A stretch of 64,000 bases of DNA, from contig NC_089185.1 of assembly GCF_947507565.1 (NCBI RefSeq), positions 1,798,001-1,862,000 of the forward strand, in the 5' to 3' direction. A program made the position numbers and the translations under genes. Under the pieces are notes generated by a model, which saw only the letters and a list, made by a program, of their open reading frames with translations, had not been told where the DNA came from and did not search any database. This DNA is from Oscarella lobularis. Its lineage: Eukaryota > Porifera > Homoscleromorpha > Homosclerophorida > Oscarellidae. Below are positions 10,426-23,049 of the stretch, piece after piece (position 1 is the stretch's first letter; each line of letters opens with the position of its first letter).

Positions 10426-11087
10426 AACTGACATTTTACTTAGGCGCCTCATAATATTCACCATCTTTTTTAAAATTAAAAGATTTTGTCAAACCGTTTT
10501 TACTGTTCTGGTAATATTAGTACAGAGTTTCTTTCTAGAAGTGCCATGGAAAATTCTTTTTCATGCTTTCAACGCAAATGAAAAGATTTTTTAATTACCA
10601 GGTTTCGAATTGTGACGTTACATACATATTCATGCAGCTGCCTACATGATAGACCTAAATGTGTGATTCACAACGTATTTGATATTCAATTTTGACTCAG
10701 GAAGTTACTGTACTACATGTATGTATCGTCAATAAATAAAGTTAGTTTTCTTAGCCTAAAGGTGTTTGACTGCTGTAACCCTACTTGATTGTTGATAATC
10801 TCCTCTGCTGTTCGTGACGCTGGATGTTGATAACCTCCTCTGTTTTGCGTGATACAGAGTAGAGAATGCCTCGGTTTATCAACTAGAGATTTCTTTTCTC
10901 TGATCACAAAGGTAATTTGGCGGGGCACTCTTTGGCCTTTTACTGTGACCATTGTGTATAGGCAGAGCCTCACTACAATTTATGCCTTCGGTGCAAGTTT
11001 AATGTACAATAAAGATGACGCCTCGATGTTATAAAAAATGGAAAAAAAGAGCTCTTTTGCAACTCAATACAACAAAAACCGTGTGCT
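10426..11087. other. 660-bp spacer between two heptamer arrays
   Basis: No gene recognised. Two imperfect copies of a motif 'gttgataa(t/c)ctcctctg' lie about 35 bp apart at 10790-10845. Short open stretches on both strands lack motifs. Confidence 0.4.
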
Positions 11088-11215
11088 ATACAAGTTGCAA
11101 GTTGCAACTTGCAAGTTGCTACTTTCAACATGTAACCTGTAACATGCAACATGCAACATGCAACATGCAAAATGCAACATGCAACCTGTAACTTGTATAT
11201 TGTAACTTGCACTTT
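11088..11215. repeat. second 7-bp tandem array
   Basis: About 18 heptamers. It starts as GCAAGTT/GCAACTT alternation and becomes AACATGC-type units, the same consensus as the array at 10.2 kb. Confidence 0.8.
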
Positions 11216-11625
11216 GCGTGACTCTTGTGGGCCACCGTACTGTGCATTGGTATTCTTCACTGACATCGTTCGGTTGTTTCGCCTACGATTTTGGCCGTCT
11301 CCTCATTTTCAAGGAAGTCTATTTCTTGCCCGTCTGATTAGGCGACGAGTTTCCCCTTGGCAGCTCCATCGAATCGTCCATGGATTCACTTTATCATGAG
11401 CTCATGGGCAGGCAAACTCGAGTTTCGTCAATATCGTTTGACTTCTTCAGTGCCAATTGAACTCTGCGCAAGAGTGAGATTCATGTTAAAAAGGTATTGA
11501 TGATGTTGAAATAATTGAAGACGGTGTTGATAAAATACCTTGGTCAAAATGGATTCAAGTGGCTTTAGTTGTAATTAATAACACACAAAAGAATAACAAG
11601 CAGAAAGAAGAAAAATAGACCAGAC

Positions 11626-13466
11626 AGGGGGAAGGGAGGGGGAAGGGAGGGGAGAAGGGGCAGGGAGAAAAGGGAAAGAGGGATTACACAGTTAACGAGT
11701 GAAGAACTGAATATCAGTATCATGAGGGCCAAGGCGATCGCTTATAGCGGACCCCGGCACCAACGATGCCACCTTTCGGAGAATAATTTGAGAATTTATC
11801 CGTTGCAAGCAGACAGCCAAACGACGACGCCAGTAACGAGACGCAGCCGGACGATCATCGAGGAATTCAAGAGAAGGGCGTCGGACGATGTTTTTGAAAA
11901 ATTCGACGGCGACGGGACTCCAGCGGCCGAAGGCTTCAAACGTACGGGGCTCGAAAAGATAGCCAAGTTACGATGCCTCCCCCTGATACTTGATACGCTT
12001 CTCGTTATCACGTTGAAGAGCCGCTGCGCCGTTAGTAGAATGGCTCTGTGGGAGGCATCCCGGACGTTGAGTGTTGATGATTGAAACGTCGAGAAGGAGC
12101 TTCTTGCCGTCGTGATAGTCGTAGACGCTGATGTCAGGACGCTTGAAGTCGCTGAACTCGCCTTCACGCTCAAGCTCACAGTGGAGGTAGACAGAGCGAA
12201 GTAGAGCGAGCCACGTGTGTTGTATTATGTCGTGGCGGCGAGTTTGGACTCCGTCCTTCCGGCAGGTGAGGGCATGATAGCCTTCTTGATCCCAATCAGT
12301 GGAGCAGGTGCAACGGGGCAAACAACGAAGCACGGGGATGGGCAAACCCAGCCGGAGAGACACTGCCGTTTGAAATTCTGCATTTGTTAAGGACAGATGT
12401 CTCGAGGCCGGGATGGCATCCAGCCATGCCCCCGCGTCCGGACCCGCCGCACTCCGCATCCGAGCTTGACAAGGACGATCAAAAGTCGGAAGCAAGAAGT
12501 CGTGCGCAGCATCCACAATGAGTCGAGAGAGAGTCCGCTGAAGCTCGACATGCTTGTCCGGAAGAGAATCAATGGATGGTAGAAGATCCGAGACTGCGGG
12601 AAGAGATTGTAACAAGCCGGAAAACGTTTGGAAGACGTGGCCGCAGTAGAGGTCGTTCGATGGATTGACGGAGATGTCGAGAGGTGATGGAAATTTTCTA
12701 GCCGTTGCGGCAAGGAGGCCAAGGTTGCCGCCCAAGCGCCCAGAAAAGCGCAAGGAGATGTGCGTTCCGCTAATGGCAACCCTAGTCCTCCCTGGGAGAG
12801 CCGGAGATGTAACTGGTGGATGCGAGTGTCATCCAACTGGCAGCCGATGATGGAACAAAAACAGGAACGAATGTTGGAGTCGTGCTGTTGCACCGCCGGT
12901 TGGATGATTGATGGTGGAATGGCCCGTAAAAGATGATTGATCCGCCCCGTACCGCAGTAGCGAAGAAGAAGTAATAGGGATTGCATGTTGCGAAGGCCAC
13001 AAAGCCGCTCAAGAAAAGTGTTTTCCTTCGCAACAATGCGTTCGCACTCCTCCGCCACATAGGCATTGGAGCCGATCGGAGAACCCAGCACCGACATCCC
13101 TGACGTTGTAAAGGCAATGTCATGAAGCGGCCATGACGCGTCAGCTTGCAGAGAAAGCTCCTCGCATTTATCCGGTCTGACGATCAAACCCACTTCCTGC
13201 ATGCACTGTCGAAGGATAGTGAAAGAAGAGACGACTGAGTCAACAAGGCCAGCGATGATCGCGTCGTCCAGGTAACTGATGACAAAACCGCTACCAAATG
13301 CCGCCTGTGCCTCCACCAGGCACGATTGCAACGCCAGAGAAAACAGGAAAGGGCCCAGAGGGTCTCCCTGCTGCACTCCTTCCTCCGACCGGATTCACCG
13401 AAAACCGTCCTCATGAAGGAGCACCAACGAAGGAGGAACGGCGTAGCAGGCAGCGACGAAAGCCTA
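11626..13466 (-). pseudogene. RLE-type LINE copy 1, 3' half (RT palm, endonuclease, 3' UTR)
   Basis: This minus-strand reverse-transcriptase segment starts at Phe-Val-Ala-Ala-Cys-Tyr. It carries GVQQGDPLGPFLFSLALQS (RT motif with QG.PL.P) and the catalytic SYLDDA. The thumb follows (LLRYCGTGRI). A Cys/His finger (CLPRCTC...H..TC) leads into the restriction-like endonuclease, RRHD, then RPDISVYD...KKLLLDVSI, the PD...D nuclease core. After a frame change near 11970 the C-terminus runs to a stop at 11692. Internal stops and frameshifts make it dead. The 3' UTR is polypyrimidine (G-rich on the plus strand, 11626-11673). Its 5' half lies at 22116-22965, displaced by the insertion between them. 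Confidence 0.85.
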
Positions 13467-13468
13467 TA

Positions 13469-16400
13469 CACTGTAAAAACAAAACTCACTTGCACGCGAT
13501 TTTGGCGTTAGCTCAGCACCGGACTGATATAACCCTCAAAGTGTTTCGAAAGGCTGGGCCGTTTGTGTTACGCTAACACCAAATTTGGTTCAGTGTAGCG
13601 CAAATGAATGCATGCATGCATGATCAAAGTTGGGGCGGGATGTTCTGCAAATACAGTACTTGAAAGGACGGTTTGCGTTGTCCCTTAGTATCATAATTGA
13701 GTTACAACTAAACACTTTCTCCGTGAACGGTAAGAACAGTTAAATAATTTTTGCCCTTTTCTGACGAGTTCCGATTGAACACCAAGAGAATATCGCATCC
13801 GTTGAGTTGGTAGGCGCGGCTTTACTATTCGGTGACAATGCACGAAAAATTTGCTTGGCTAGAAGGTAGTTACTAAAATATTTGGCTTATGAGCTTGCGC
13901 AGATTGGCACTGAACCTCGTGCAAAGGTGTAACATAGTTCGCCATCGGAGCTCCTTACAACTGTAAGATGTACTGCGTGCATGCTCTCCGAACGGCGATA
14001 CTTGGTAGCTTTTGATATATCTACCGTCCAAGTTTCTTTTCCAATCGTTCTACGCGTCCCGAGTTACATGATTAGGCGAAAGTAGCGTTTACAGCGCCCA
14101 TGTCACTAATACGCGTGCCTAATGGTCTGTAAGAGCGTCCGATCTAACCCGTTTGCCCTGCTGTGACATGGCGGATCGCTCCAGCGGACCAAAAAAGGTT
14201 TTCTCTCACCTTAGTTCACGCATGCCGCATGCTAATTCGGCTTCTGGAGCCTCCGATCTAACCCGTCTGCTTGGCTGTGACGTGGCGGATCGCTCCAGAG
14301 GGCCAAAGAAACACTTGCTGTTTTGTGTGGGCATACCGCATGCTAGTTAGGCTACTGGAGCTTCCGATTAAACCCGTATGCCTGGCTGTGACGTGGCGGA
14401 TCGCTCCAGCGAACAGAAAAAATTAACTTACGCCTACCCATGCTAGTTAGGCTTCTCGAGCATCCGATCTAACCCGTCTGCTTGGCTGTGACGTGGCGGA
14501 TCGCTCCAGAGCTCCAAAGAAACACTTGCTGTTTTGTGTGGGCATACCGCATGCTAGTTAGGCTGCTGGAGCTTCCGATTAAACCCGTCTGCCTGGCTGT
14601 GACGTGGCGGATCGCTCCAGCGAACAGAAAAAATTAACTTACGCATACCCATGCTAGTTAGGCTTCTGGAGCATCCGATCTAACCCGTCTGCTTGGCTGT
14701 GACGTGGCGGATCGCTCCAGAGCGCCAAAGAAACAAATGCTGTTTCTTTGAGGTCATACAGCATGTTAGTTAGGCTGCTGGAGCTTCCGATTAAACCCGT
14801 CTGCTTGGCTGTGACGGGGCGGATCGCTCCAGCGAATAGAAAAAATTAACTTACGCATACCCATGCTAGTTAGGCTTCTGGAGCATCCGATCTAACCCGT
14901 CTGCTTGACTGTGACGTGGCGGATCGCTCCAGAGGGCCAAAGAAACACTTGCTGTTTTGTGTGGGCATACCGCATGCTAGTTAGGCTGCTGGAGCTTCCG
15001 ATTAAAACCGTCTGCCTGGCTGTGACGTGGCGGATCGCTCCAGCGAACAGAAAAAATTAACTTACGCATACCCATGCTAGTTAGGCTTCTGGAGCATCCG
15101 ATCTAACCCGTCTGCTTGACTGTGACGTGGCGGATCGCTCCAGAGGGCCAAAGAAACACTTGCTGTTTTGTGTGGGCATACCGCATGCTAGTTAGGCTGC
15201 TGGAGCTTCCGATTAAACCCGTCTGCCTGGCTGTGACGTGGCGGATCGCTCCAGCGAACAGAAAAAATTAACTTACGCATACCCATGCTAGTTAGGCTTC
15301 TGGAGCATCCAATCTAACCCGTCTGCTTGGCTGTGACGTGGCGGATCGCTCCAGAGCGCCAAAGAAGCACCTGCTGTTTTTTTGTGGTCATACAGCATGT
15401 TAGTTAGGCTGCTGCAGCTTCCCATTAAACCCGTCTGCCTAGCTGTGACGTGGCGGATCGCTCCAGCGAACAGAAAAAATTAACTTACGCATACCCATGC
15501 TATTTAGGCTTCTGGAGCATCCGATCTAACCCGTCTGCTTGACTGTGACGTGGCGGATCGCTCGAGAGGGCCAAAGAAACACTTGCTGTTTTGTGTTGGC
15601 ATACCGCATGCTAGTTAGGCCGCTGGAGCTTCCAATTAAACCCGTCTGCCTGGCTGTGACGTGGCGGATCGCTCCAGCGAACAGAAAAAATTAACTTACG
15701 CACACCCATGCTATTTTGGCTTCTGGAGCATCCGATCTAACCCGTCTGCTTGACTGTGACGTGGCGGATCGCTCTAGAGGGCCAAAGAAACACTTGCTGT
15801 TTTGTGTGGGCATACCGCATGCTAGTTAGGACGATGGAGCTTCCGATTAAACCCGTCTGCCTGGCTGTGACGTGGCGGATCGCTTCAGCGAACAGAAAAA
15901 ATTAACTTACGCATACCCATGCTAGTTAGGCTTCTGGAGCATCCGATCTAACCCGTCTGCTTGACTGTGACGTGGCGGATCGCTCCAGAGGGCCAAAGAA
16001 ACACTTGCTGTTTTGTGTGGGCATACCGCATGCTAGTTAGGCTGCTGGAGCTTCCGATTAAAACCGTCTTCCTGGCTGTGACGTGGCGGATCGCTCCAGC
16101 GAACAGAAAAAATTAACTTACGCATACCCATGCTAGTTAGGCTTCTGGAGCATCCAATCTAACCCGTCTGCTTGGCTGTGACGTGGCGGATCGCTCCAGA
16201 GCGCCAAAGAAGCACCTGCTGTTTTTTTGTGGTCATACAGCATGTTAGTTAGGCTGCTGCAGCTTCCCATTAAACCCGTCTGCCTAGCTGTGACGTGGCG
16301 GATCGCTCCAGCGAACAGAAAAAATTAACTTACGCATACCCATGCTATTTAGGCTTCTGGAGCATCCGATCTAACCCGTCTGCTTGACTGTGACGTGGCG

Positions 16401-19400
16401 GATCGCTCCAGAGGGCCAAAGAAACACTTGCTGTTTTGTGTTGGCATACCGCATGCTAGTTAGGCCGCTGGAGCTTCCAATTAAACCCGTCTGCCTGGCT
16501 GTGACGTGGCGGATCGCTCCAGCGAACAGAAAAAATTAACTTACGCATACCCATGCTATTTTGGCTTCTGGAGCATCCGATCTAACCCGTCTGCTTGACT
16601 GTGACGTGGCGGATCGCTCTAGAGGGCCAAAGAAACACTTGCTGTTTTGTGTGGGCATACCGCATGCTAGTTAGGCTGCTGGAGCTACCGATTAAACCCG
16701 TCTGCCTGGCTGTGACGTGGCGGATCGCTCCAGCGAACAGAAAAAATTAACTTACGCATACCCATGCTATTTTGGCTTCTGGAGCATCCGATCTAACCCG
16801 TCTGCTTGAGTGTGACGTGGCGGATCGCTCTAGAGGGCCAAAGAAACACTTGCTGTTTTGTGTGGGCATACCGCATGCTAGTTAGGCTGCTGGAGCTTCC
16901 GATTAAACCCGTCTGCCTGGCTGTGACGTGGCGGATCGCTGCAGCGAACAGAAAAAATTAACTTACGCATACCCATGCTATTTAGGCTTCTGGAGCATCC
17001 GATCTAACCCGTCTGCTTGACTGTGACGTGGCGGATCGCTCTAGAGGGCCAAAGAAACACTTGCTGTTTTGTGTGGGCATACCGCATGCTAGTTAGGCTG
17101 CTGGAGCTTCCGATTAAACCCGTCTGCCTGGCTGTGACGTGGCGGATCGCTTCAGCGAACAGAAAAAATTAACTTACGCATACCCATGCTAGTTAGGCTT
17201 CGGGAGCATCCGATCTAACCCGTCTGCTTGGCTGTGACGTGGCGGATCGCTCCAGAGCGCCAAAGAAACACCTGCGGTTTCTTTGTGGTCATACAGCATG
17301 TTAGTTAGGCTGCTGGAGCTTCCGATTAAACGCGTCTGCCTAGCTGTGACGTGGCGGATCGCTCCAGCGAACAGAAAAAAATTATCTTACGCATACCCAT
17401 GCTAGTTAGGCTTCTGGAGCATCCGATCTAACCCGTCTGCTTGACTGTGACGTGGCGGATCGCTCTAGAGGGCCAAAGAAACACTTGCTGTTTTGTGTGG
17501 GCATACCGCATGCTAGTTAGGCTGCTGGAGCTTCCGATTAAACCCGTCTGCCTGGCTGTGACGTGGCGGATCGCTTCAGCGAACAGAAAAAATTAACTTA
17601 CGCATACCCATGCTAGTTAGGCTTCGGGAGCATCCGATCTAACCCGTCTGCTTGGCTGTGACGTGGCGGATCGCTCCAGAGCGCCAAAGAAACACCTGCG
17701 GTTTCTTTGTGGTCATACAGCATGTTAGTTAGGCTGCTGGAGCTTCCGATTAAACGCGTCTGCCTAGCTGTGACGTGGCGGATCGCTCCAGCGAACAGAA
17801 AAAAATTATCTTACGCATACCCATGCTAGTTAGGCTTCTGGAGCATCCGATCTAACCCGTCTGCTTGACTGTGACGTGGCGGATCGCTCCAGAGGGCCAA
17901 AGAAACACTTGCTGTTTTGTGTTGGCACACCGCATGCTAGTTAGGCCGCTGGAGCTTCCAATTAAACCCGTCTGCCTGGCTGTGACGTGGCGGATCGCTC
18001 CAGCGAACAGAAAAAATTAACTTACGCATACCCATGCTATTTAGGCTTCTGGAGCATCCGATCTAACCCGTCTGCTTGACTGTGACGTGGCGGATCGCTC
18101 TAGAGGGCCAAAGAAACACTTGCTGTTTTGTGTGGGCATACCGCATGCTAGTTACGCTGCTGGAGCTTCCGATTAAACCCGTCTGCTTGACTGTGACGTG
18201 GCGGATCGCTCTAGAGGGCCAAAGAAACACTTGCTGTTTTGTGTTGGCATACCGCATGCTAGTTAGGCCGCTGGAGCTTCCAATTAAACCCGTCTGCCTG
18301 GCTGTGACGTGGCGGATCGCTCCAGCGAACAGAAAAAATTAACTTACGCATACCCATGCTATTTAGGCTTCTGGAGCATCCGATCTAACCCGTCTGCTTG
18401 ACTGTGACGTGGCGGATCGCTCTAGAGGGCCAAAGAAACACTTGCTGTTTTGTGTGGGCATACCGCATGATAGTTAGGCTGCTGGAGCTTCCGATTAAAC
18501 CCGTCTGCCTGGCTGTGACGTGGCGGATCGCTTCAGCGAACAGAAAAAATTAACTTACGCATACCCATGCTAGTTAGGCTTCTGGAGCATCCGATCTAAC
18601 CCGTCTGCTTGGCTGTGACGTGGCGGATCGCTCCAGAGCGCCAAAGAAACACCTGCGGTTTCTTTGTGGTCATACAGCATGTTAGTTAGGCTGCTGGAGC
18701 TTCCGATTAAACGCGTCTGCCTAGCTGTGACGTGGCGGATCGCTCCAGCGAACAGAAAAAAATTATCTTACGCATACCCATGCTAGTTAGGCTTCTGGAG
18801 CATCCGATCTAACCCGTCTGCTTGACTGTGACGTGGCGGATCGCTCTAGAGGGCCAAAGAAACACTTGCTGTTTTGTGTGGGCATACCGCATGCTAGTTA
18901 GGCTGCTGGAGCTTCCGATTAAACCCGTCTGCCTGGCTGTGACGTGGCGGATCGCTTCAGCGAACAGAAAAAATTAACTTACGCATACCCATGCTAGTTA
19001 GGCTTCGGGAGCATCCGGATGATCTAACCCGTCTGCTTGGCTGTGACGTGGCGGATCGCTCCAGAGCGCCAAAGAAACACCTGCGGTTTCTTTGTGGTCA
19101 TACAGCATGTTAGTTAGGCTGCTGGAGCTTCCGATTAAACGCGTCTGCCTAGCTGTGACGTGGCGGATCGCTCCAGCGAACAGAAAAAAATTATCTTACG
19201 CATACCCATGCTAGTTAGGCTTCTGGAGCATCCGATCTAACCCGTCTGCTTGACTGTGACGTGGCGGATCGCTCCAGAGGGCCAAAGAAACACTTGCTGT
19301 TTTGTGTTGGCACACCGCATGCTAGTTAGGCCGCTGGAGCTTCCAATTAAACCCGTCTGCCTGGCTGTGACGTGGCGGATCGCTCCAGCGAACAGAAAAA

Positions 19401-22113
19401 ATTAACTTACGCATACCCATGCTATTTAGGCTTCTGGAGCATCCGATCTAACCCGTCTGCTTGACTGTGACGTGGCGGATCGCTCTAGAGGGCCAAAGAA
19501 ACACTTGCTGTTTTGTGTGGGCATACCGCATGCTAGTTACGCTGCTGGAGCTTCCGATTAAACCCGTCTGCTTGACTGTGACGTGGCGGATCGCTCTAGA
19601 GGGCCAAAGAAACACTTGCTGTTTTGTGTTGGCATACCGCATGCTAGTTAGGCCGCTGGAGCTTCCAATTAAACCCGTCTGCCTGGCTGTGACGTGGCGG
19701 ATCGCTCCAGCGAACAGAAAAAATTAACTTACGCATACCCATGCTATTTAGGCTTCTGGAGCATCCGATCTAACCCGTCTGCTTGACTGTGACGTGGCGG
19801 ATCGCTCTAGAGGGCCAAAGAAACACTTGCTGTTTTGTGTGGGCATACCGCATGCTAGTTAGGCTGCTGGAGCTTCCGATTAAACCCGTCTGCCTGGCTG
19901 TGACGTGGCGGATCGCTTCAGCGAACAGAAAAAATTAACTTACGCATACCCATGCTAGTTAGGCTTCTGGAGCATCCGATCTAACCCGTCTGCTTGGCTG
20001 TGACGTGGCGGATCGCTCCAGAGCGCCAAAGAAACACCTGCGGTTTCTTTGTGGTCATACAGCATGTTAGTTAGGCTGCTGGAGCTTCCGATTAAACGCG
20101 TCTGCCTAGGTGTGACGTGGCGGATCGCTCCAGCGAACAGAAAAAAATTATCTTACGCATACCCATGCTAGTTAGGCTTCTGGAGCATCCGATCTAACCC
20201 GTCTGCTTGACTGTGACGTGGCGGATCGCTCCAGAGGGCCAAAGAAACACTTGCTGTTTTGTGTTGGCACACCGCATGCTAGTTAGGCCGCTGGAGCTTC
20301 CAATTAAACCCGTCTGCCTGGCTGTGACGTGGCGGATCGCTCCAGAGGGCCAAAGAAACACTTGCTGTTTTGTGTTGGCACACCGCATGCTAGTTAGGCC
20401 GCTGGAGCTTCCAATTAAACCCGTCTGCCTGGCTGTGACGTGGCGGATCGCTCCAGCGAACAGAAAAAATTAACTTACGCATACCCATGCTATTTAGGCT
20501 TCTGGAGCATCCGATCTAACCCGTCTGCTTGACTGTGACGTGGCGGATCGCTCTAGAGGGCCAAAGAAACACTTGCTGTTTTGTGTTGGCATACCGCATG
20601 CTAGTTAGGCCGCTGGAGCTTCCAATTAAACCCGTCTGCCTGGCTGTGACGTGGCGGATCGCTCCAGCGAACAGAAAAAATTAACTTACGCATACCCATG
20701 CTAGTTAGGCTTCTGGAGCATCCGATCTAACCCGTCTGCTTGACTGTGACGTGGCGGATCGCTCCAGAGGGCCAAAGAAACACTTGCTGTTTTGTGTGGG
20801 CATACCGCATGCTAGTTAGGCTGCTGGATCTTCCGAGTAAACCCGTCTGCCTAGCTGTGACGTGGCGGATCGCTCCATCAAACAGAAAAAATTAACTTAC
20901 GCATACCCGTGCTAGTTAGGCTTCTGGAGCATCTGATCTAACCCGTCTTCCTTGCTGTGACGTGGCGGATTGCTCCAGAGGGCCAAAGAAATACCTGCTG
21001 TTTTTTGTGTTCATACAGCATGTTAGTTAGGCTGCTGGAGCCTCCGATCAAACCCGTCTGCTTGGCTGTGACGCGGCGGATTGCTTTAGCGGACCGTAAA
21101 CGTTCCTCTTTTGGTATAGTTTACGCATACCGCATTCTGACTGCTGCTGACGCCTCTGACTAGTAAACTGAAAATTTTTTATTGTTTAATTGCGCATGCC
21201 GCATTCTAGTTAGGCTGCTGGAGCTTCCGATTAAACCAGTTTGCCTAGCTTAGACGCGGCGAATTTCTTCAATGAGCTGTTAGCATGCAATGATTGTTTA
21301 GGCACACCGCGTTCACCCTGTATATAGGCTGCTAGAGCAACCGATTTAATTAACTCGTCTGTCGTTTGGCTGCAAAGTGGTGGAGTTTAGAATAAATGCA
21401 CTACTGTACTTGGCAAAAGATTTCTAATTTTAGCTACTAGCTTCATTGTATGACTGACCACGCGATGTCAAACGGAAGCACTTCCCATTGACTCTTTTGG
21501 GTAATTTCGTGGCTGCAATGGATTCTAATATCAGTTCCATAAGAGTATGTGCATGAGAAACATTCAGCATTTTTTGATGAACTAGTTATGAGTTAATTTT
21601 TATGCTCCTTGATATGTCACAAATTGTAATTAATAAAGATCGCTTTACCATAATAATTTTAAATTAAAGGACTGAATATTCGTGTAGAGAGAGTAGCAAA
21701 AACGTTGTGAATGTGAGTTTAGGTAAAGTTGTGCGTCATAATAACGACGCGCAAATTTACACACACCCTTGGGTAGGCTTGCTGGGGGCTCACGCATGCA
21801 CATCATCAAACCAAGGCGGCTAATAATTCAAATTCACAAAAATTTGTTGCAATTAATCTTTAGTGAGGTTTACGTAGCCGTTAGCACAGGATTGGCATAG
21901 CCTTTGGACGTGTTCAGAAAGAACTTTCGAATAGGTAAGCAAGCACCTCCCGGCTTATTCACAGTGCCTTCTAAAGCGTTGTCGCAACACTAAAAGTTGG
22001 TGACTCTACAACACTGCGCCTAAGGTTACTTTGAGCCAAAGCTAAGGTTAGAATAGTTGCAGTGACTGTAGCCTCGAAATTGTGTTAGCACAGCACCTTC
22101 AGTTTTAACAGTG
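13469..22113. mobile_element. 8.65-kb TA-flanked CACTG...CAGTG element carrying a satellite array
   Basis: The left end reads CACTGTAAAAACAAAA from 13469. The complement of the right end reads CACTGTTAAAACTGAA from 22113, 13 of 16 bases matching. Each end is bordered by TA (13467-13468 and 22114-22115). Removing the element rejoins the two halves of LINE copy 1 in frame at the Phe-Pro-Thr-Leu / Ala-Phe-Val junction, which fixes the boundaries independently. No transposase is visible inside; about 7.2 kb is tandem array. A TA duplication with CACTG ends is compatible with non-autonomous Mirage/CACTA-like or ISL2EU elements; I cannot choose. Stretches 13482-14129 and 21396-22100 are unique, non-coding flanks within the element. 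Confidence 0.82.
14130..21395. repeat. dimeric 211-bp satellite array with higher-order structure
   Basis: Alternating monomers A (111 bp, with CCAAAGAAACACTTGCTG) and B (100 bp, with GAACAGAAAAAATTAACTTA) share TGTGACGTGGCGGATCGCTC and a CATGCTAGTTAGGC tail, giving a 211-bp dimer. Blocks recur: 15357 and 16202 match at an 845-bp offset (four dimers), and 18063-18342 is repeated at 19448-19727, offset 1385 bp, including a local A-A junction. Outer units (14130-14400, 20820-21395) are the most diverged, as expected if homogenisation is strongest in the centre. Open frames within it are by-products of the repeat. Confidence 0.95.
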
Positions 22114-22115
22114 TA

Positions 22116-22965
22116 GAGTTGGAAAGTCGGCATTCACAAGATCCACAAAACGCTGACGAGAGATGGAATTAAAGGCGTTACGAGCATCTGTCTTGAGCAG
22201 GACCCAGTCCGGATGTTGAGACAAAGCCAACTGCAGAAGATGAACCACCCTCTCCGATCCACCAGGAGTAGAGACACCAAACTGGAACGGAGAGAAGTAC
22301 AACCCGAAGCGATCACGAAGTAACGAGCAAGCGAGCTTAGCCACACTCCGACGAAAAACATTGCCGACGGCGATCGGACGGACATCCGACTGACCTTTGC
22401 TCAGGGCAATCAAGCGAGCGCCAGCGAAGGCCGTGGCCGCATCCACCGGTATCGCGCCCGCCAGAAACAGATTGCAAACCGTCAAGAAACTAAGTAGCAC
22501 CTCGTGGTCTTCAAGTAGTAGACGAAGGTGTTCGAACCGCCAACCGTCACATCCTCCCCCTGATCCGCGAGGACTGTCTCGGAGCACTAGACGGAGCGTC
22601 TGAAAGGACGCCTGCAGTGGAGTGACATCCTCGGGAGTGCGGGGTATTGTCGGTAGCGAAGGCGGGTGTTTCCGCTCCAGCTTGTGGAGAGTCTCGTCGG
22701 AAGGCGACGCAAGACCGTTGCTAGTGAGAAGATGGCCCGCACGAGAAATTTCACTGTGACGGACCTTTTTTTCGACCGCCGCATTCAGGGAGGACGAAAT
22801 CACTCCACCGGACGTTTCCTCATCGCCTATGTCGCGGTCCAGCGACGACGACAGCTCAGCGAGGTGAGAGGAGTCGAAAAGAGTGCCCCATTTCTTCTCA
22901 AGGAAGAGACGGATCCGCGCCTTTCGATCGAGTGGCTTTCGAGAGACGTCATCAACGAAAGCCAA
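22116..22965 (-). pseudogene. RLE-type LINE copy 1, 5' half (N-terminal RT fingers)
   Basis: An open minus frame carries CDGWRFEHLRLLLED, AFAGARLIALSKG, VRPIAVGNVFRR and LLKTDARNAFNS. The last holds the first catalytic Asp of the RT. It parallels the complete copy at 42.7-46.0 kb throughout and stops at 22105, just inside the inserted element, at the point where the 3' half resumes at 13466. The zinc-finger N-terminus is not visible; similarity fades by about 23050. Confidence 0.85.
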
Positions 22966-23049
22966 GAGCTAATGGGCAAGCAGTTTGGCGGTAAATGGCA
23001 AGGCTTCCAAAACAAGGCGTTGGGTCCAGCTCTAAAATTCATTGCTGTA

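Noticed and set aside
12397-13576. Plus-strand frames opposite the LINE
   Set aside because: Antisense shadows of the minus-strand RT/endonuclease.
18063-20473. Several 64-88-codon open frames on both strands of the satellite
   Set aside because: They recur with the repeat period and have no independent support.
14130-21395. CRISPR-like regular array
   Set aside because: Units are contiguous 100/111-bp satellite monomers with no unique spacers, in an animal genome context.
13467-22115. Assigning the satellite-bearing element to ISL2EU because a THAP-DDE_4 transposase lies at 52-53 kb
   Set aside because: The TA duplication is compatible, but no matching terminal repeats were found around the transposase; left as an open option only.
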